A stretch of DNA of 27,532 bases. Source: a virus. The stretch covers positions 1 to 27,532 of the IMG/VR virus record IMGVR_UViG_3300032144_000037; one strand, given 5' to 3'. Under the pieces are notes generated by a model. That model saw nothing but the letters and a program-made list of their open reading frames with translations, was not told the origin of the DNA and did not search any database. Below, in pieces: positions 14,769-23,419 of this stretch. Position 1 is the first letter of the stretch. Each line of letters starts with the position of its first letter. Position numbers and translations under genes: made by a program.

Positions 14769-15221
14769 GTGGTGCAGGTGCAGTTCGGCGGCGGCGAGCA
14801 ACTTGAGGCACTCGCGAAACGACTCGCCGCCGCCGCGAACTCCGACCTGGTCGTCCGGGAGGTCGGTCAGGCGCTGCGCACTGCCGTCCCCGAGGTCGAG
14901 GCGGTTCTGGTCAAGGGCACCGAGCGGCTGCCGAAACGCGGAGGCTTGGCCGACCAGGTCGCCAAAACCAAGGTCGCAGTGAAGGTCACGTCCCGTCGCG
15001 GGTTCTACAGCGTCCGGCTCACTGCCCTCCTGAACGCCGTGAGGGATCCGGGCGCCATCGATCGAGGCCGGGTCGCTCACCAGGCCTGGGGTCGCTGGAC
15101 GAAACCTCTCCTGATCCAGCTCGTACCCAAGGGCTGGTTCAGCGAGTCCATGAAAGATCTCGCCCCCACTCTGCGTGCCCGCGCGGCCGCAGCCCTCAGA
15201 GCAGCACTACGGAAGGTCTGA
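14769..15221 (+). CDS. HK97 gp10-like tail/neck protein (probable)
   Basis: A 150-residue basic protein. Neighbouring GTGs at 14769 and 14772 could both start it; GGTAGG (14756-14761) favours 14769. It has long charged helices (GGEQLEALAKRLAAAANSDLV, VREVGQALRTAVPEVEAVL), a conserved-looking LPKRGGLADQVAK segment and a C-terminal Ala/Arg helix. This arrangement resembles gp10-type tail completion proteins. Its place after the tube gene is a little unusual, since gp10 homologues more often lie before it, so a related minor tail protein is possible. Confidence 0.6.
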   Translation: MVQVQFGGGEQLEALAKRLAAAANSDLVVREVGQALRTAVPEVEAVLVKGTERLPKRGGLADQVAKTKVAVKVTSRRGFYSVRLTALLNAVRDPGAIDRGRVAHQAWGRWTKPLLIQLVPKGWFSESMKDLAPTLRARAAAALRAALRKV

Positions 15222-15227
15222 AAACCA

Positions 15228-15713
15228 TTGATTCTCCGCTGGACTCCCGAACCCGGCGCACCATCCCGAGACCTGTCGTTCAAGCCGATGGAACTGCTCT
15301 CTCCGGACGCGGAGCCGATCGAAGCGGCCGGCGACGGGCTATGGCAGACCTTCGACGGTTGGCACCACCTCTTTAAGAACGGCCACAAGCGGGCGGAACG
15401 GGTTGCTCTGTGGATCGCCCGGCGCCGTGAGGAACCCGACCTGCAGCTGCATCAGGTCGTGGTCCGGATGGATGCGCTCACAGTCCATTTCGATCTCGAC
15501 GACATCCGGGCTCGGCGCGCGGAGATCCGGGCCATCCCGATCACCGAGGACTGGACGCAGGAGATGACGGACCACATGCTGGCCCGCCCCTACCTCGCCC
15601 TGCCCGACGGTGAGGTCGACCCCGGCCCTTTAGAGCCCAGCAACGCGCCGAGCAGTACCACTCCCACACCGCCCGGCGAGCTCGCTACCGGTTCGCCATC
15701 TCCCGCCTCCTGA
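15228..15713 (+). CDS. tail assembly chaperone, short form (gpG-like)
   Basis: A 161-residue protein with a TTG start at 15228, eleven bases after GGAAGG. The sequence (MILRWTPEPGAPSRDLSFKP, then WQTFDGWHHLFKNGHKRAERVALW and LDDIRARRAEIRAIPITEDWTQ) is typical of actinophage tail chaperones encoded just before the tape measure gene. The chain ends in a low-complexity Pro/Ser/Thr tail of 27 residues (135-161) that follows the slippery site. Such chaperones coat the tape measure protein until the tube assembles. In the normal frame it ends at 15713; most ribosomes should make this form. Confidence 0.82.
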   Translation: MILRWTPEPGAPSRDLSFKPMELLSPDAEPIEAAGDGLWQTFDGWHHLFKNGHKRAERVALWIARRREEPDLQLHQVVVRMDALTVHFDLDDIRARRAEIRAIPITEDWTQEMTDHMLARPYLALPDGEVDPGPLEPSNAPSSTTPTPPGELATGSPSPAS

Positions 15714-15811
15714 ACATCAGCCCCCTCGAGCAGGACCGGATGACGGTCAACGACGTCGAAAACGCCTGCGACTACGTCGATGCGATCCTGAGGGGGCCAG
15801 ACGATGGGTGA
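15228..15811 (+). CDS. tail assembly chaperone, -1 frameshift form (gpGT-like)
   Basis: A slip back by one base at CCCTTTA (15626-15632) continues in the -1 frame for 59 codons and stops at 15809-15811, six bases into the tape measure gene. The fused product would be about 194 residues. The extension (QQRAEQYHSHTARRARYRFA, then LLNISPLEQDRMTVNDVENA) is helical and ends with the family's typical acidic signature (DYVDAILRGPDD). It lacks a good start of its own, and its codon pattern is like the other genes. The G/GT arrangement, with the long form made at a few percent, is established in lambda and most siphoviruses. Confidence 0.85.
15626..15632 (+). other. programmed -1 ribosomal frameshift site
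   Basis: The heptamer CCCTTTA fits X XXY YYZ in the reading frame of the chaperone gene (zero-frame codons CCT at 15627 and TTA at 15630; after slipping, CCC and TTT). TTA is a very rare codon in GC-rich DNA, which would favour a pause. The zero-frame chain then ends 27 codons later, while the -1 frame stays open for 59. Confidence 0.88.
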
Positions 15812-18650
15812 GGAACTCGCGTTCGACCTGGTCCTCAAGGACAAAGGCGCGAACGACGGGATCGCCGAGCTCGGGCGCACCAGCGCCGCGGCGGCCCTGA
15901 AGATCGACCAGGCGAACATCAGGGTCGAGAAGAGCGCCCGGACTGCCGCCGCGGCTGAGGAGAAGTTCGGCAAGGGCAGCCTTGAGGCCCGCGACGCGGC
16001 GCTCAAGCTCGTCGCTGCGCAGCAGAACCTCGAGAAGTCCCTGCGCGGGACCGAGCAGGCCGCGGAGGAAGCCGAGACCGGCGTCAAGGGCGTCACCGCG
16101 GCGCTGGTCGCCGGCGGCACGGGGGCCGCTGTCGGGTTCGGTGCCGCGATGGTCAAGTCCCTGAACATCGAGGCCGGCGTCGACAAGCTGCAGGGCCAGC
16201 TCGGCGCCACGGTCAAGGAAGCCGAGCGGTACGGGAAGGTCGCCGGGGACGTCTACGGCGCGAACTTCGGCGAGTCGATGGACCAGGTCAACGAGGCCAT
16301 CGTCAACGTCCGGCAGAACATCGGTGACCTCGGCGACGTCGGGTCGTCGTCTCTGCAGTCGATCACCGAGGACACCCTGTCGCTGGTGCAGGCCTTCGGC
16401 GTCGACCTGTTCGGGGTCACCAAGGCCGCCGGCACCCTGCTGCGGACCGGGCTGGCCCCGGACGCGCAGTACGCCCTCGACCTGATCACCGTCGGGCTGC
16501 AGAAGATCCCCGGCGCACAGGAAGACCTCCTCGACACCCTGACCGAGTACGCGGTCCAGTTCGCAGCGCTCGGCCTGAAAGGTGACCAGGTCCTCGCGTT
16601 CATCTCCTCCGCGATGCAGGGTGGGGCCCGGAACACCGACCTCGCTGCTGATGCCCTGAAGGAGTTCAACCTCCGGGCCCGGGACACCACGAACACCGGC
16701 GCTCAAGCGGCGATCGCCGAGCTCGGCCTGTCCTCGTCCCGGACCGCTGAGGCGATCGCCGGGGGAGGTGCCGGAGCGGTCGCGGCGATGACGGAGCTGC
16801 TGACCCGGTTGCGGGAGATCCCCGATCCGGCCGACCGGTCCCGCCTGGCTACCGCGCTGCTGGGCACGCAGGCCGAGGACCTGCAGCAGGCCCTGTTCGC
16901 GGTCGACCCGCAGCAGTTCACTCAGGGCCTGGAGGGCATCGCCGGGGCAGCGGACAACCTGAACAACACCCTCGGCGACAACGGCGCCGCGAAGATCGAG
17001 ACCTACAAGCGGCAGCTCGAACTGATGATCAACAGCGCCGCCGGCGTCGACGGACCGTTCGGTGTCGCCGCGGCCGCGACAGCTGCCTACGGGGCGGACG
17101 CGGTTACCGCGGCCGGGTCGATCGGCCCGCTGATCGGTGGGCTGTCCCTGATCCCGGGGGTCGCACCCCGGGTGACCGCGCTGATGACCCGGCTCGGTGA
17201 CGCGTTCGCGTCGTCGGCCGGGCGGATCAACGCCAACCGTGGGGCCCTGGTCAAGGGCGGGCTGGCACTGACCGCCTACGTCGTCGCCATGGAAGCGCTC
17301 GGAAAGTTCGGTCCGAAGGCTGAAGACGCCGCCCTCTCGGTCGGTGAGGTCCAGTTGCAGCTGTCGAAGCTCGCGAAGGGCACCGCCGAGGGTGGGGCCA
17401 CCCTGGGGAAGAACTTCAGTGAGATCGGCAGCCAGCTCAGCGACCTGGCGGATCCGACCTTCGCCCGGCGTTTCGAGGACCTCAACGGCGTGGTCTTCAA
17501 ACTGTTTTCCCTCGGCAACACCGGGTCATTCCAGGGCGGCGACGCTCGCCGTGAGTTCGTCGCGGACCTGAAGAACATCGACGCTGCCCTGACCCAGGCC
17601 GTGCAGTCCGGGAACGCCGATCAGGCCGCGCAGCAGTTCCGGGAGCTCAACGAGACCGCGATCGAGGGGGGCGCGGGCGTCGACCAGCTGGCGCGGCACC
17701 TGCCCAACTATGTCGAGGCGGTCGCCGCCGCCGGTGCGACGTCGGGCAGCACGGTGACTCAGGTGAAGGACCTGGCCCGCGGGCTGGGCACGCAGGCCGA
17801 GCTGACCGACTCCGCGACAGAGGCGACGGCAGAGCTGAACAAGGAGATGAAGACCTACGCCGACGCGCTGCTGGAGCTGCGCGGCGACCAGCGGTCCTTC
17901 GAGGCCGCCGTCGACGACGCAGCCTCTAGCGTGAAGGAGAACGGGGCCACCCTCGACATCACCACGGAGAAGGGCCGCAACAACGCCGCCGCCCTGGACG
18001 AGATCGCCAGTGCCGGGCTGAAACTGGCCGAGCAGACCCCGAAAGGCGTCGACGCGCAGAAGCACTTCGCCGACACCATCGCCACCACCAGGGCGAGACT
18101 GATCGACGCCGCCGACAAGATGGGGTTGACCCGGGGGCAGGCCCGAAAGCTCGCCGAGAGCATTCTCGGGGTCCCCAGATCCCGGAACTTCCGTTTCACC
18201 AACAACATCGACGCGAACATCGCGAAGGTCCGCGGCCTGCGCGCACAGATCAACACCGTTGCGGGCAAGACGTACTCGTACACGATCCGGGAAATCCTGA
18301 CCAGCGAGAACCGCCGTGACGCCGCGATCGCCGGGCGCCGGGCCACCGGTGGTCCGGTCGCCGGCGGCAAGACGTACATCGTGGGTGAGCGCGGGCAGGA
18401 ACTGTTCGTCCCGAAAGAGGACGGGTTCATTCTCCCGGAGGTCCCCCGGCCGGGGTTGCCGCCGGTATCCCGCAAGCCCTACCAGGTCGGCGTCGGCGTC
18501 GAGTCACCCAACCGGGCCGCGCGCCTGGAGCTCGCGATCGTGGCCGGCCCGAACACCGTCGACCAGCTCCTGGTCGAGGTCCTGCGCAACGCGATCCGGC
18601 TCAGGGCCGGCGGCAACGTCCAGGCCGCTCTCGGATCAGGCAGGGGGTGA
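15804..18650 (+). CDS. tape measure protein
   Basis: A 948-residue protein with a GAGGGGG signal ahead of ATG 15804. The N-terminal 95 residues are a charged coiled coil (LKIDQANIRVEKSARTAAAA). Hydrophobic, Gly/Ala-rich segments appear near 95-115 and 415-450. Helical, Ala-rich tape sequence fills most of the rest, and the C-terminus carries the usual motif GGPVAGGKTYIVGERGQELF (about 848-867) followed by VPKEDG. By the usual rule of about 0.15 nm per residue the tail would be near 140 nm. The protein sets tail length, fills the tube and is ejected ahead of DNA. It is the longest helical gene of the region after the two chaperone forms, as expected. Confidence 0.92.
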   Translation: MGEELAFDLVLKDKGANDGIAELGRTSAAAALKIDQANIRVEKSARTAAAAEEKFGKGSLEARDAALKLVAAQQNLEKSLRGTEQAAEEAETGVKGVTAALVAGGTGAAVGFGAAMVKSLNIEAGVDKLQGQLGATVKEAERYGKVAGDVYGANFGESMDQVNEAIVNVRQNIGDLGDVGSSSLQSITEDTLSLVQAFGVDLFGVTKAAGTLLRTGLAPDAQYALDLITVGLQKIPGAQEDLLDTLTEYAVQFAALGLKGDQVLAFISSAMQGGARNTDLAADALKEFNLRARDTTNTGAQAAIAELGLSSSRTAEAIAGGGAGAVAAMTELLTRLREIPDPADRSRLATALLGTQAEDLQQALFAVDPQQFTQGLEGIAGAADNLNNTLGDNGAAKIETYKRQLELMINSAAGVDGPFGVAAAATAAYGADAVTAAGSIGPLIGGLSLIPGVAPRVTALMTRLGDAFASSAGRINANRGALVKGGLALTAYVVAMEALGKFGPKAEDAALSVGEVQLQLSKLAKGTAEGGATLGKNFSEIGSQLSDLADPTFARRFEDLNGVVFKLFSLGNTGSFQGGDARREFVADLKNIDAALTQAVQSGNADQAAQQFRELNETAIEGGAGVDQLARHLPNYVEAVAAAGATSGSTVTQVKDLARGLGTQAELTDSATEATAELNKEMKTYADALLELRGDQRSFEAAVDDAASSVKENGATLDITTEKGRNNAAALDEIASAGLKLAEQTPKGVDAQKHFADTIATTRARLIDAADKMGLTRGQARKLAESILGVPRSRNFRFTNNIDANIAKVRGLRAQINTVAGKTYSYTIREILTSENRRDAAIAGRRATGGPVAGGKTYIVGERGQELFVPKEDGFILPEVPRPGLPPVSRKPYQVGVGVESPNRAARLELAIVAGPNTVDQLLVEVLRNAIRLRAGGNVQAALGSGRG

Positions 18651-18656
18651 CCCCTT

Positions 18657-21600
18657 GTGACCCTGCTCGTCGCCACCTCGACCCAGACGACACCGGCTGA
18701 CTCGGCTTCCCACACGGTCACGAAACCCACAGGCACCGCCGACGGCGACCTCCTGGTCGTCTGCGGCAGCGTCGACGGGGACGGGACCGGGTCCACCCTG
18801 ACCGCGCCGGGCGGGTGGGCGTCCGTGCACAACGGTGGCGCCGGCGGCGGCCCGCCCGGGCAGGCAGGGTTCTTCCGGGTGTGGACGCGGACTGCCTCCG
18901 GTGAAGGCGCGTCGTGGGCGTTCGGGTCCTCTGCGGTGTGCAACTCGCAGTTCACCGCACTCAGAATCACCGGGGCCGCGGGCGCGACCATCGTCGCCAC
19001 GACCGCCGGTGGGACGACGACACCGGGCACCACGCACACCGCGCCCACAGCGACCGCAGTCGGCGCGGGCGACCTGCTGATCTGCGGATGGCAGATCATC
19101 CCTCAGGCGTCGGCGTCCACCTACGTGGCGCAAGGGTCGATGACCCAGCACGGCACCGCGGGGTCGGTGTCCGGAACCTGGTTGCGGCACCTGATCGCGT
19201 CCGAACTGCTGGTCGCGGGCGGTGCGACCGGCACGCGGACGATGACCACGTCCCTGACGCCGGCTCAGTTCGGTGACACCACGTGGTCGCTGATCCTCAG
19301 CCCTGCAGCGGCCCCGGCGGCCATCGTGGACACCAGCCTGCACGCCGAGGCGTTTATCGGGTCCGCGTGGGTCGATCTTGCCGCGCTGGGGGATGTGCGC
19401 TCCTCCGACGGGGTGACGATCCGCCGCGGCCTGAGCGCTGAGGGGTCGTCACCGGAGCCCTCAGCGTGCTCGCTGTTCCTGGACTGCACCGGCGGGAAGT
19501 ACAGCCCGCGGAACCCGACCGGCCCCAACTACGGGCTCATCGGCCGGAACACACCGCTGCGGGTCAGCGAGGACCAGGCAACGTCGTACCTGAGCATCGA
19601 CGCGGCGACCGGGAACACCCCGGTCGGCGGGTGCAGCGTGTCCACGCCGGACACCGGCGCCCTGGACATCACCGGTGACCTGGACCTGCGGTTCGATGCC
19701 CAGCTGAGCACCTGGAACGAGCTCACGGAGCTGGTGTCGAAGTGGGTTGAGACCGGAAACCAGCGGTCATGGACCCTGTGGGTGACCAGCTCGGGCAAGC
19801 TGATCCTTTTCTGGTCGGCGGACGGCACCATCGTCCGGTCCTCCACGTCCGCTCTGCTGCCGATCTCCACGGGTCGCCTCGCCGTCCGGGCAACGCTCGA
19901 TGTCAACAACGGGGCCGGCGGGGCGACGGCCACGTTCTACACCAGCGACTCGATCAGCGGGACCTGGACCCAACTCGGCGATCCCGTGGTCAGCACGGGC
20001 ACGACGTCGCTGTTCTCGTCGACGGCGGACGTCGTGCTGCTGGACGCCACTGGTAGCGCCGGGGCGGCGAGCGTGATCCGGGGCCGGGTTCTCGCGGCGC
20101 AGGTCCGTGACGGAATCGCCGGCACGCTCGTGGCGAACCCCGACTTCACCGCCCAGGATCACGCGGCGACGTCCTTCGTCGACAGCACGGGCAAGACGTG
20201 GACGCTCAACGGGGCGGTGACCCTGCAGAAGCGGGACTACCGGTGGTGCGGGGAGATTCCCGCGTGGCCGATCCGGTGGGACATCTCCGGCCGCAATGTG
20301 TACACCCCGCTGGAAGCAAGTGGCGTGATGCGGCGACTCTCGCAAGGGGTTTCGCCGCTGCGCTCGGCTCTGTTCCGGGCGATCGTGTCCGCGAATCCGA
20401 TCGGGTACTGGCCGGTCGAAGACGGATCCGACTCGACGATCGTGGCGTCGGGCTTGGACGGGTCGTCGCCGGTCACCTCCGACATGTACACGGTGAACAC
20501 CCCCACCTACGCGACCAATTCGGAGTTCCCTGGGTCGGCTCCGCTGGCGGAGTTCAATGGGGCCAGCCTGAACGCCCGAATCCAGAACCACGTTTTCAGT
20601 GGTGTCATCCAGGTGCGGTTCCTCACGAAAGTCCCCGCCGGGTCCACGTCCGGTGCGGTGATCGCCCGGGTCTACACCAGAGGCAACGCATTCCGGTGGG
20701 ACCTGATCTACAACTCGGCATCGAACGGGTCGCTGCAACTGCGGGCCTTCGACGTCGAAGGCGCCGACATCGGTGGGTCCGGGCTCCTCGGGTTCGCCGT
20801 CGACGGCCAGCTCATCCGGGTCTCGGTCAACCTGCAAACCTCCGGCGCGAACGTGAACTGGACGGTGACCACGCTTGAGGTGGGCGCCACCACCGGCGGG
20901 CAGTCGTCGGGGACGGTCAACACGGTCACCATCGGGGCCCCGTCGCGGATCACCATGAACCCGAACCGGAACCTGACCGACACCGTGGTCGGGCACGTCT
21001 CCTACGAGAGCACAGCGTCCTCGATCTACGACCTGCGCGACGAGCTGAACGGGTTCGTCGGCGAGACAGCCGGGCGGCGGTTCCAGCGGCTGTGCCGCGA
21101 GGAAGGTGTGGACCAGGTGATCCTCGGTGACGCCGACGCCACCGAGCCGATGGGTATCCAGCGGCCGCTGCAGTTGCTGGACCTCCTCAAGGAATGCGCG
21201 TTCGTCGATGGCGGTCTCCTGTACGAACCCCGGCAGTTCCTCGGCCTGGGCCTGCGGACCCGTGAGTCGCTGCAGTCGCAGCCAGCCACACTGACAGTGC
21301 CGTATACGTCGCTGTCGCAGCTGGACCCGATCGACGACGACGCCAATGTGATCAACGACGTCACGGTGACCCGCCCCAACGGGTCCAGCGCTCGCGTGGT
21401 CCTGGGATCCGGTGCCCTCTCGGTGCTCCCGCCGCCGGCCGGGGTGGGCCGGTACGACAGCGAGATCGACTGCAACGTCGCCGACGACACCCTGCTGGCG
21501 AACCAGGCCGGGTGGAGGCTGCACGTCGGGACCGTGGACGAGCCCCGCTTCCCCTCGATCCGGATCGGGCAGAACAACCCCCGCATCGCCCTCTCGTCCA

Positions 21601-22103
21601 CCGTGCTGGGCCAGCTGGCGGTCCTGGAGCTCGGTGACCGGGTCGACATCACCGGGCCGCCGGCGTGGCTGCCGCCGGAGACGATCAGCCAGCTGGCCAT
21701 CGGGTGGCAGGAGTACCTGGGGGATCGGCTGCGGACCCTGACGCTGGTGTGCGTCCCGGAAAGCCCGTTCCGGGTCACCCGGTACGCCAGCACCACCGCG
21801 GTGGCCGCCGCGGGGCAGACCGGAGTCGGGCGGTACTCGTCGTCCGGGACGACCCTGGTCGGTTCGGAGAGCACCACCGACACCAGCTGGGCAATCACCA
21901 CACCGATCGGACCGCGGTGGACGACGGACGCCGCGCAGTTCCCGATGGACTGGATGTGCGAAGGCGAGCAGATCCGGGTCACCGCGATCACCGGCACCAC
22001 GTCCTTGCAGACGGCCACCGTGCAGCGCTCGATCAACGGCGTCGTCAAGGCCCACGCCGCAGGCGCGGTCATCACCCTGTTCCAGCCGGCCATCTACGGA
22101 TAG
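18657..22103 (+). CDS. large minor tail / tail-tip protein with lectin-like domains
   Basis: An 1148-residue protein from GTG 18657, with a GGGGG ribosome site at 18643-18647. Residues 1-222 form a domain homologous to the N-terminus of the repeat protein at 9527 (DGDLLVVCGS, LTAPGGW, RVWTRTA, DLLICGWQI, TGTRTMTTSL). Residues about 225-310 (SAWVDLAALGDVRSSDGVTI, SLFLDCTGGKYSPRNPTGPN) look like the distal tail region of actinophage minor tail proteins. Two concanavalin/LamG-like domains follow (about 335-495 and 580-765), then a tail-hub part ending in a beta domain (VTRYASTTAVAAAGQTG to the end). It probably builds the tip and contacts the cell envelope. The carbohydrate-binding role is inferred from the fold type. 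Confidence 0.8.
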   Translation: MTLLVATSTQTTPADSASHTVTKPTGTADGDLLVVCGSVDGDGTGSTLTAPGGWASVHNGGAGGGPPGQAGFFRVWTRTASGEGASWAFGSSAVCNSQFTALRITGAAGATIVATTAGGTTTPGTTHTAPTATAVGAGDLLICGWQIIPQASASTYVAQGSMTQHGTAGSVSGTWLRHLIASELLVAGGATGTRTMTTSLTPAQFGDTTWSLILSPAAAPAAIVDTSLHAEAFIGSAWVDLAALGDVRSSDGVTIRRGLSAEGSSPEPSACSLFLDCTGGKYSPRNPTGPNYGLIGRNTPLRVSEDQATSYLSIDAATGNTPVGGCSVSTPDTGALDITGDLDLRFDAQLSTWNELTELVSKWVETGNQRSWTLWVTSSGKLILFWSADGTIVRSSTSALLPISTGRLAVRATLDVNNGAGGATATFYTSDSISGTWTQLGDPVVSTGTTSLFSSTADVVLLDATGSAGAASVIRGRVLAAQVRDGIAGTLVANPDFTAQDHAATSFVDSTGKTWTLNGAVTLQKRDYRWCGEIPAWPIRWDISGRNVYTPLEASGVMRRLSQGVSPLRSALFRAIVSANPIGYWPVEDGSDSTIVASGLDGSSPVTSDMYTVNTPTYATNSEFPGSAPLAEFNGASLNARIQNHVFSGVIQVRFLTKVPAGSTSGAVIARVYTRGNAFRWDLIYNSASNGSLQLRAFDVEGADIGGSGLLGFAVDGQLIRVSVNLQTSGANVNWTVTTLEVGATTGGQSSGTVNTVTIGAPSRITMNPNRNLTDTVVGHVSYESTASSIYDLRDELNGFVGETAGRRFQRLCREEGVDQVILGDADATEPMGIQRPLQLLDLLKECAFVDGGLLYEPRQFLGLGLRTRESLQSQPATLTVPYTSLSQLDPIDDDANVINDVTVTRPNGSSARVVLGSGALSVLPPPAGVGRYDSEIDCNVADDTLLANQAGWRLHVGTVDEPRFPSIRIGQNNPRIALSSTVLGQLAVLELGDRVDITGPPAWLPPETISQLAIGWQEYLGDRLRTLTLVCVPESPFRVTRYASTTAVAAAGQTGVGRYSSSGTTLVGSESTTDTSWAITTPIGPRWTTDAAQFPMDWMCEGEQIRVTAITGTTSLQTATVQRSINGVVKAHAAGAVITLFQPAIYG

Positions 22104-22115
22104 GAGGAGGATCCA

Positions 22116-22628
22116 GTGCCTCAGCTCAGTGGCGAATTCATCCTCGCCGAGGACATCGTCCCCGTCCGGTACATCAAGAAGATCGCCACCGAGACGATCA
22201 CCAGCTCGACCACGCAGCAGAACGACGACGACATCGCAGGTATCGCGCTCGCCGCGAACAAGGTTTACCTCGTTCAGTTCTACGGTGCGTTCCTCGCCGC
22301 CACCGGTGGGGACATCGCCACGACCTGGGTCGTCGGCGGGGGCGCCGCCCAGCTCACCGCCCGGACCTGCATCGGGCCGGCGACCACAACGACCAACGTG
22401 ACCGACACCACGATGCGAGCCGCCCGGCACGACTTCACCACCGCGGTGCCCTACGGCGGCGACGGCACCCGCAGCACCGCGATCCAGGAGACGTTCCTCG
22501 TGGAGACCACTACCAGTGGGAACGCCGGGACCCTGACCCTGCAATGGGCTCAGGGCACCTCTAACGGCACCGGAACCCAGTTGACCACCTCCACATTCGT
22601 GGTCATCACGGAGGTCGAAGCAGGATGA
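22116..22628 (+). CDS. putative tail-tip or receptor-related beta protein
   Basis: A 170-residue protein starting at GTG 22116 after the strong site GAGGAGG. It is made of beta strands (EDIVPVRYIKKIATETITSS, KVYLVQFYGAFLAAT, GTLTLQWAQGTS) with Thr/Gly-rich loops and ends in FVVITEVEAG. This is the pattern of small jelly-roll proteins that often close the tail-tip cluster. No named family was recognised. It overlaps the endolysin start by four bases (ATGA). Confidence 0.55.
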   Translation: MPQLSGEFILAEDIVPVRYIKKIATETITSSTTQQNDDDIAGIALAANKVYLVQFYGAFLAATGGDIATTWVVGGGAAQLTARTCIGPATTTTNVTDTTMRAARHDFTTAVPYGGDGTRSTAIQETFLVETTTSGNAGTLTLQWAQGTSNGTGTQLTTSTFVVITEVEAG

Positions 22629-23419
22629 GTCAACGGTTTTCGCAGAACGGTTGGCCGGCCTATGCCACAACCGAGCACTTCACCCGGTTCACCGCGGCGG
22701 ACCAGGGCTGGTGGGCGGCCAACGATGACGTAGCCGTGGTGTTCGCCGAGTTCATCGAGCGGTTCGACGTCGAGGTCGAGGAGCTGACGCAGCCGACCCT
22801 CGACGACTGGTCGTACGCGAACCGGCTCGTCCGTGGCTCCACGTCGGTGGTGAGCAACCACGGCAGCGCGACCGCGATCGACCTCAACGCGCTGAAGCAC
22901 CCCCGTGGCGTCCACGACACGTTCAGCCCGGCGAAGCAGCGGGCTATGCACCGGATCCGGGACGACATCACCGACGACGCCGGCCGTCCGGTGCTGCGGC
23001 TGGGCATGGACTACACGGGCACCGTCGACGACATGCACGTCGAGATCAACGCCAGCGCGGCCCGCGTAGAGCAGGCCGCGAACAAGATCAGGGCACGGAA
23101 GGAGAGCAGCATGGACCTCGAGGACAAGGTCGCGTACACGAAGGCGGCCAGGGCCCGGCTGGAGAAGGCGGAGGACCCGCTGCGCGTGGTCGTGCAGTGG
23201 CCGCCGGCGGTCCGGATCGCTCGGGACGAGGTGCAGGTCTTCCGCCGGGAGATGACCGCCCAGATCGGCGCGCTGACGAGCATGGTTGCCGCCCTCGCGG
23301 GTGCGATCCAGGGCGGCGGGTCTCTGACCGAGGCGCAGGCCACCGCGGCCGCTGAGGCGGGCGCCCGGGCCGCGCTGGCCCAGCTGGGCGAGGCCCTCGA
23401 CCCCGACGACCCGGCGTGA
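22625..23419 (+). CDS. endolysin, M15-type D,L-/D,D-peptidase
   Basis: A 264-residue protein with GGAGGT (22610-22615) before ATG 22625. Residues about 55-142 form an M15 metallopeptidase: SNHGSATAIDLN gives zinc ligands H79 and D86, and DDMHVEIN gives H138 beside D136. This group cleaves peptides of peptidoglycan. The segment NALKHPRGVHDTFSPAKQ sits between the motifs as expected. No classical LysM or SH3 repeats are present. From about 163 the chain is a charged coiled coil (MDLEDKVAYTKAARARLEKA) and an Ala/Gly-rich helical tail that may bind wall or form oligomers. A strong internal start at 23111 would make this tail as a separate protein. It leads the lysis cassette. Confidence 0.85.
   Translation: MSQRFSQNGWPAYATTEHFTRFTAADQGWWAANDDVAVVFAEFIERFDVEVEELTQPTLDDWSYANRLVRGSTSVVSNHGSATAIDLNALKHPRGVHDTFSPAKQRAMHRIRDDITDDAGRPVLRLGMDYTGTVDDMHVEINASAARVEQAANKIRARKESSMDLEDKVAYTKAARARLEKAEDPLRVVVQWPPAVRIARDEVQVFRREMTAQIGALTSMVAALAGAIQGGGSLTEAQATAAAEAGARAALAQLGEALDPDDPA
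23097..23113 (+). promoter_or_regulatory. internal ribosome site in the endolysin gene
   Basis: GGAAGGAG (23097-23104) lies six bases before ATG 23111, in frame with the endolysin, at the boundary between the catalytic domain and the C-terminal coiled coil. It is as good as the best ribosome site in the window. Confidence 0.7.
23111..23419 (+). CDS. nested C-terminal endolysin fragment
   Basis: The internal start at ATG 23111 would give a 102-residue protein (MDLEDKVAYTKAARARLEKA, then a helical Ala-rich tail) without catalytic residues. Some endolysins of other phages are known to make a C-terminal wall-binding fragment from an internal start, which then joins the full-length enzyme. The same arrangement would fit here. 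The alternative is that two once separate genes have fused in frame and the original ribosome site persists. Use of the start is inferred from the sequence only. Confidence 0.55.
   Translation: MDLEDKVAYTKAARARLEKAEDPLRVVVQWPPAVRIARDEVQVFRREMTAQIGALTSMVAALAGAIQGGGSLTEAQATAAAEAGARAALAQLGEALDPDDPA

Noticed and set aside
13150-14811. 553-codon minus-strand frame over the glycosyltransferase and tube genes
   Set aside because: Antisense shadow; no motifs, while the + strand carries well-defined enzymes.
19767-22670. 967-codon open frame on the minus strand
   Set aside because: It lies antisense to the tail-tip gene, has the Arg/Gly/Pro-rich composition of a shadow frame in GC-rich DNA and no recognisable domain. 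The + strand frame is clearly coding.
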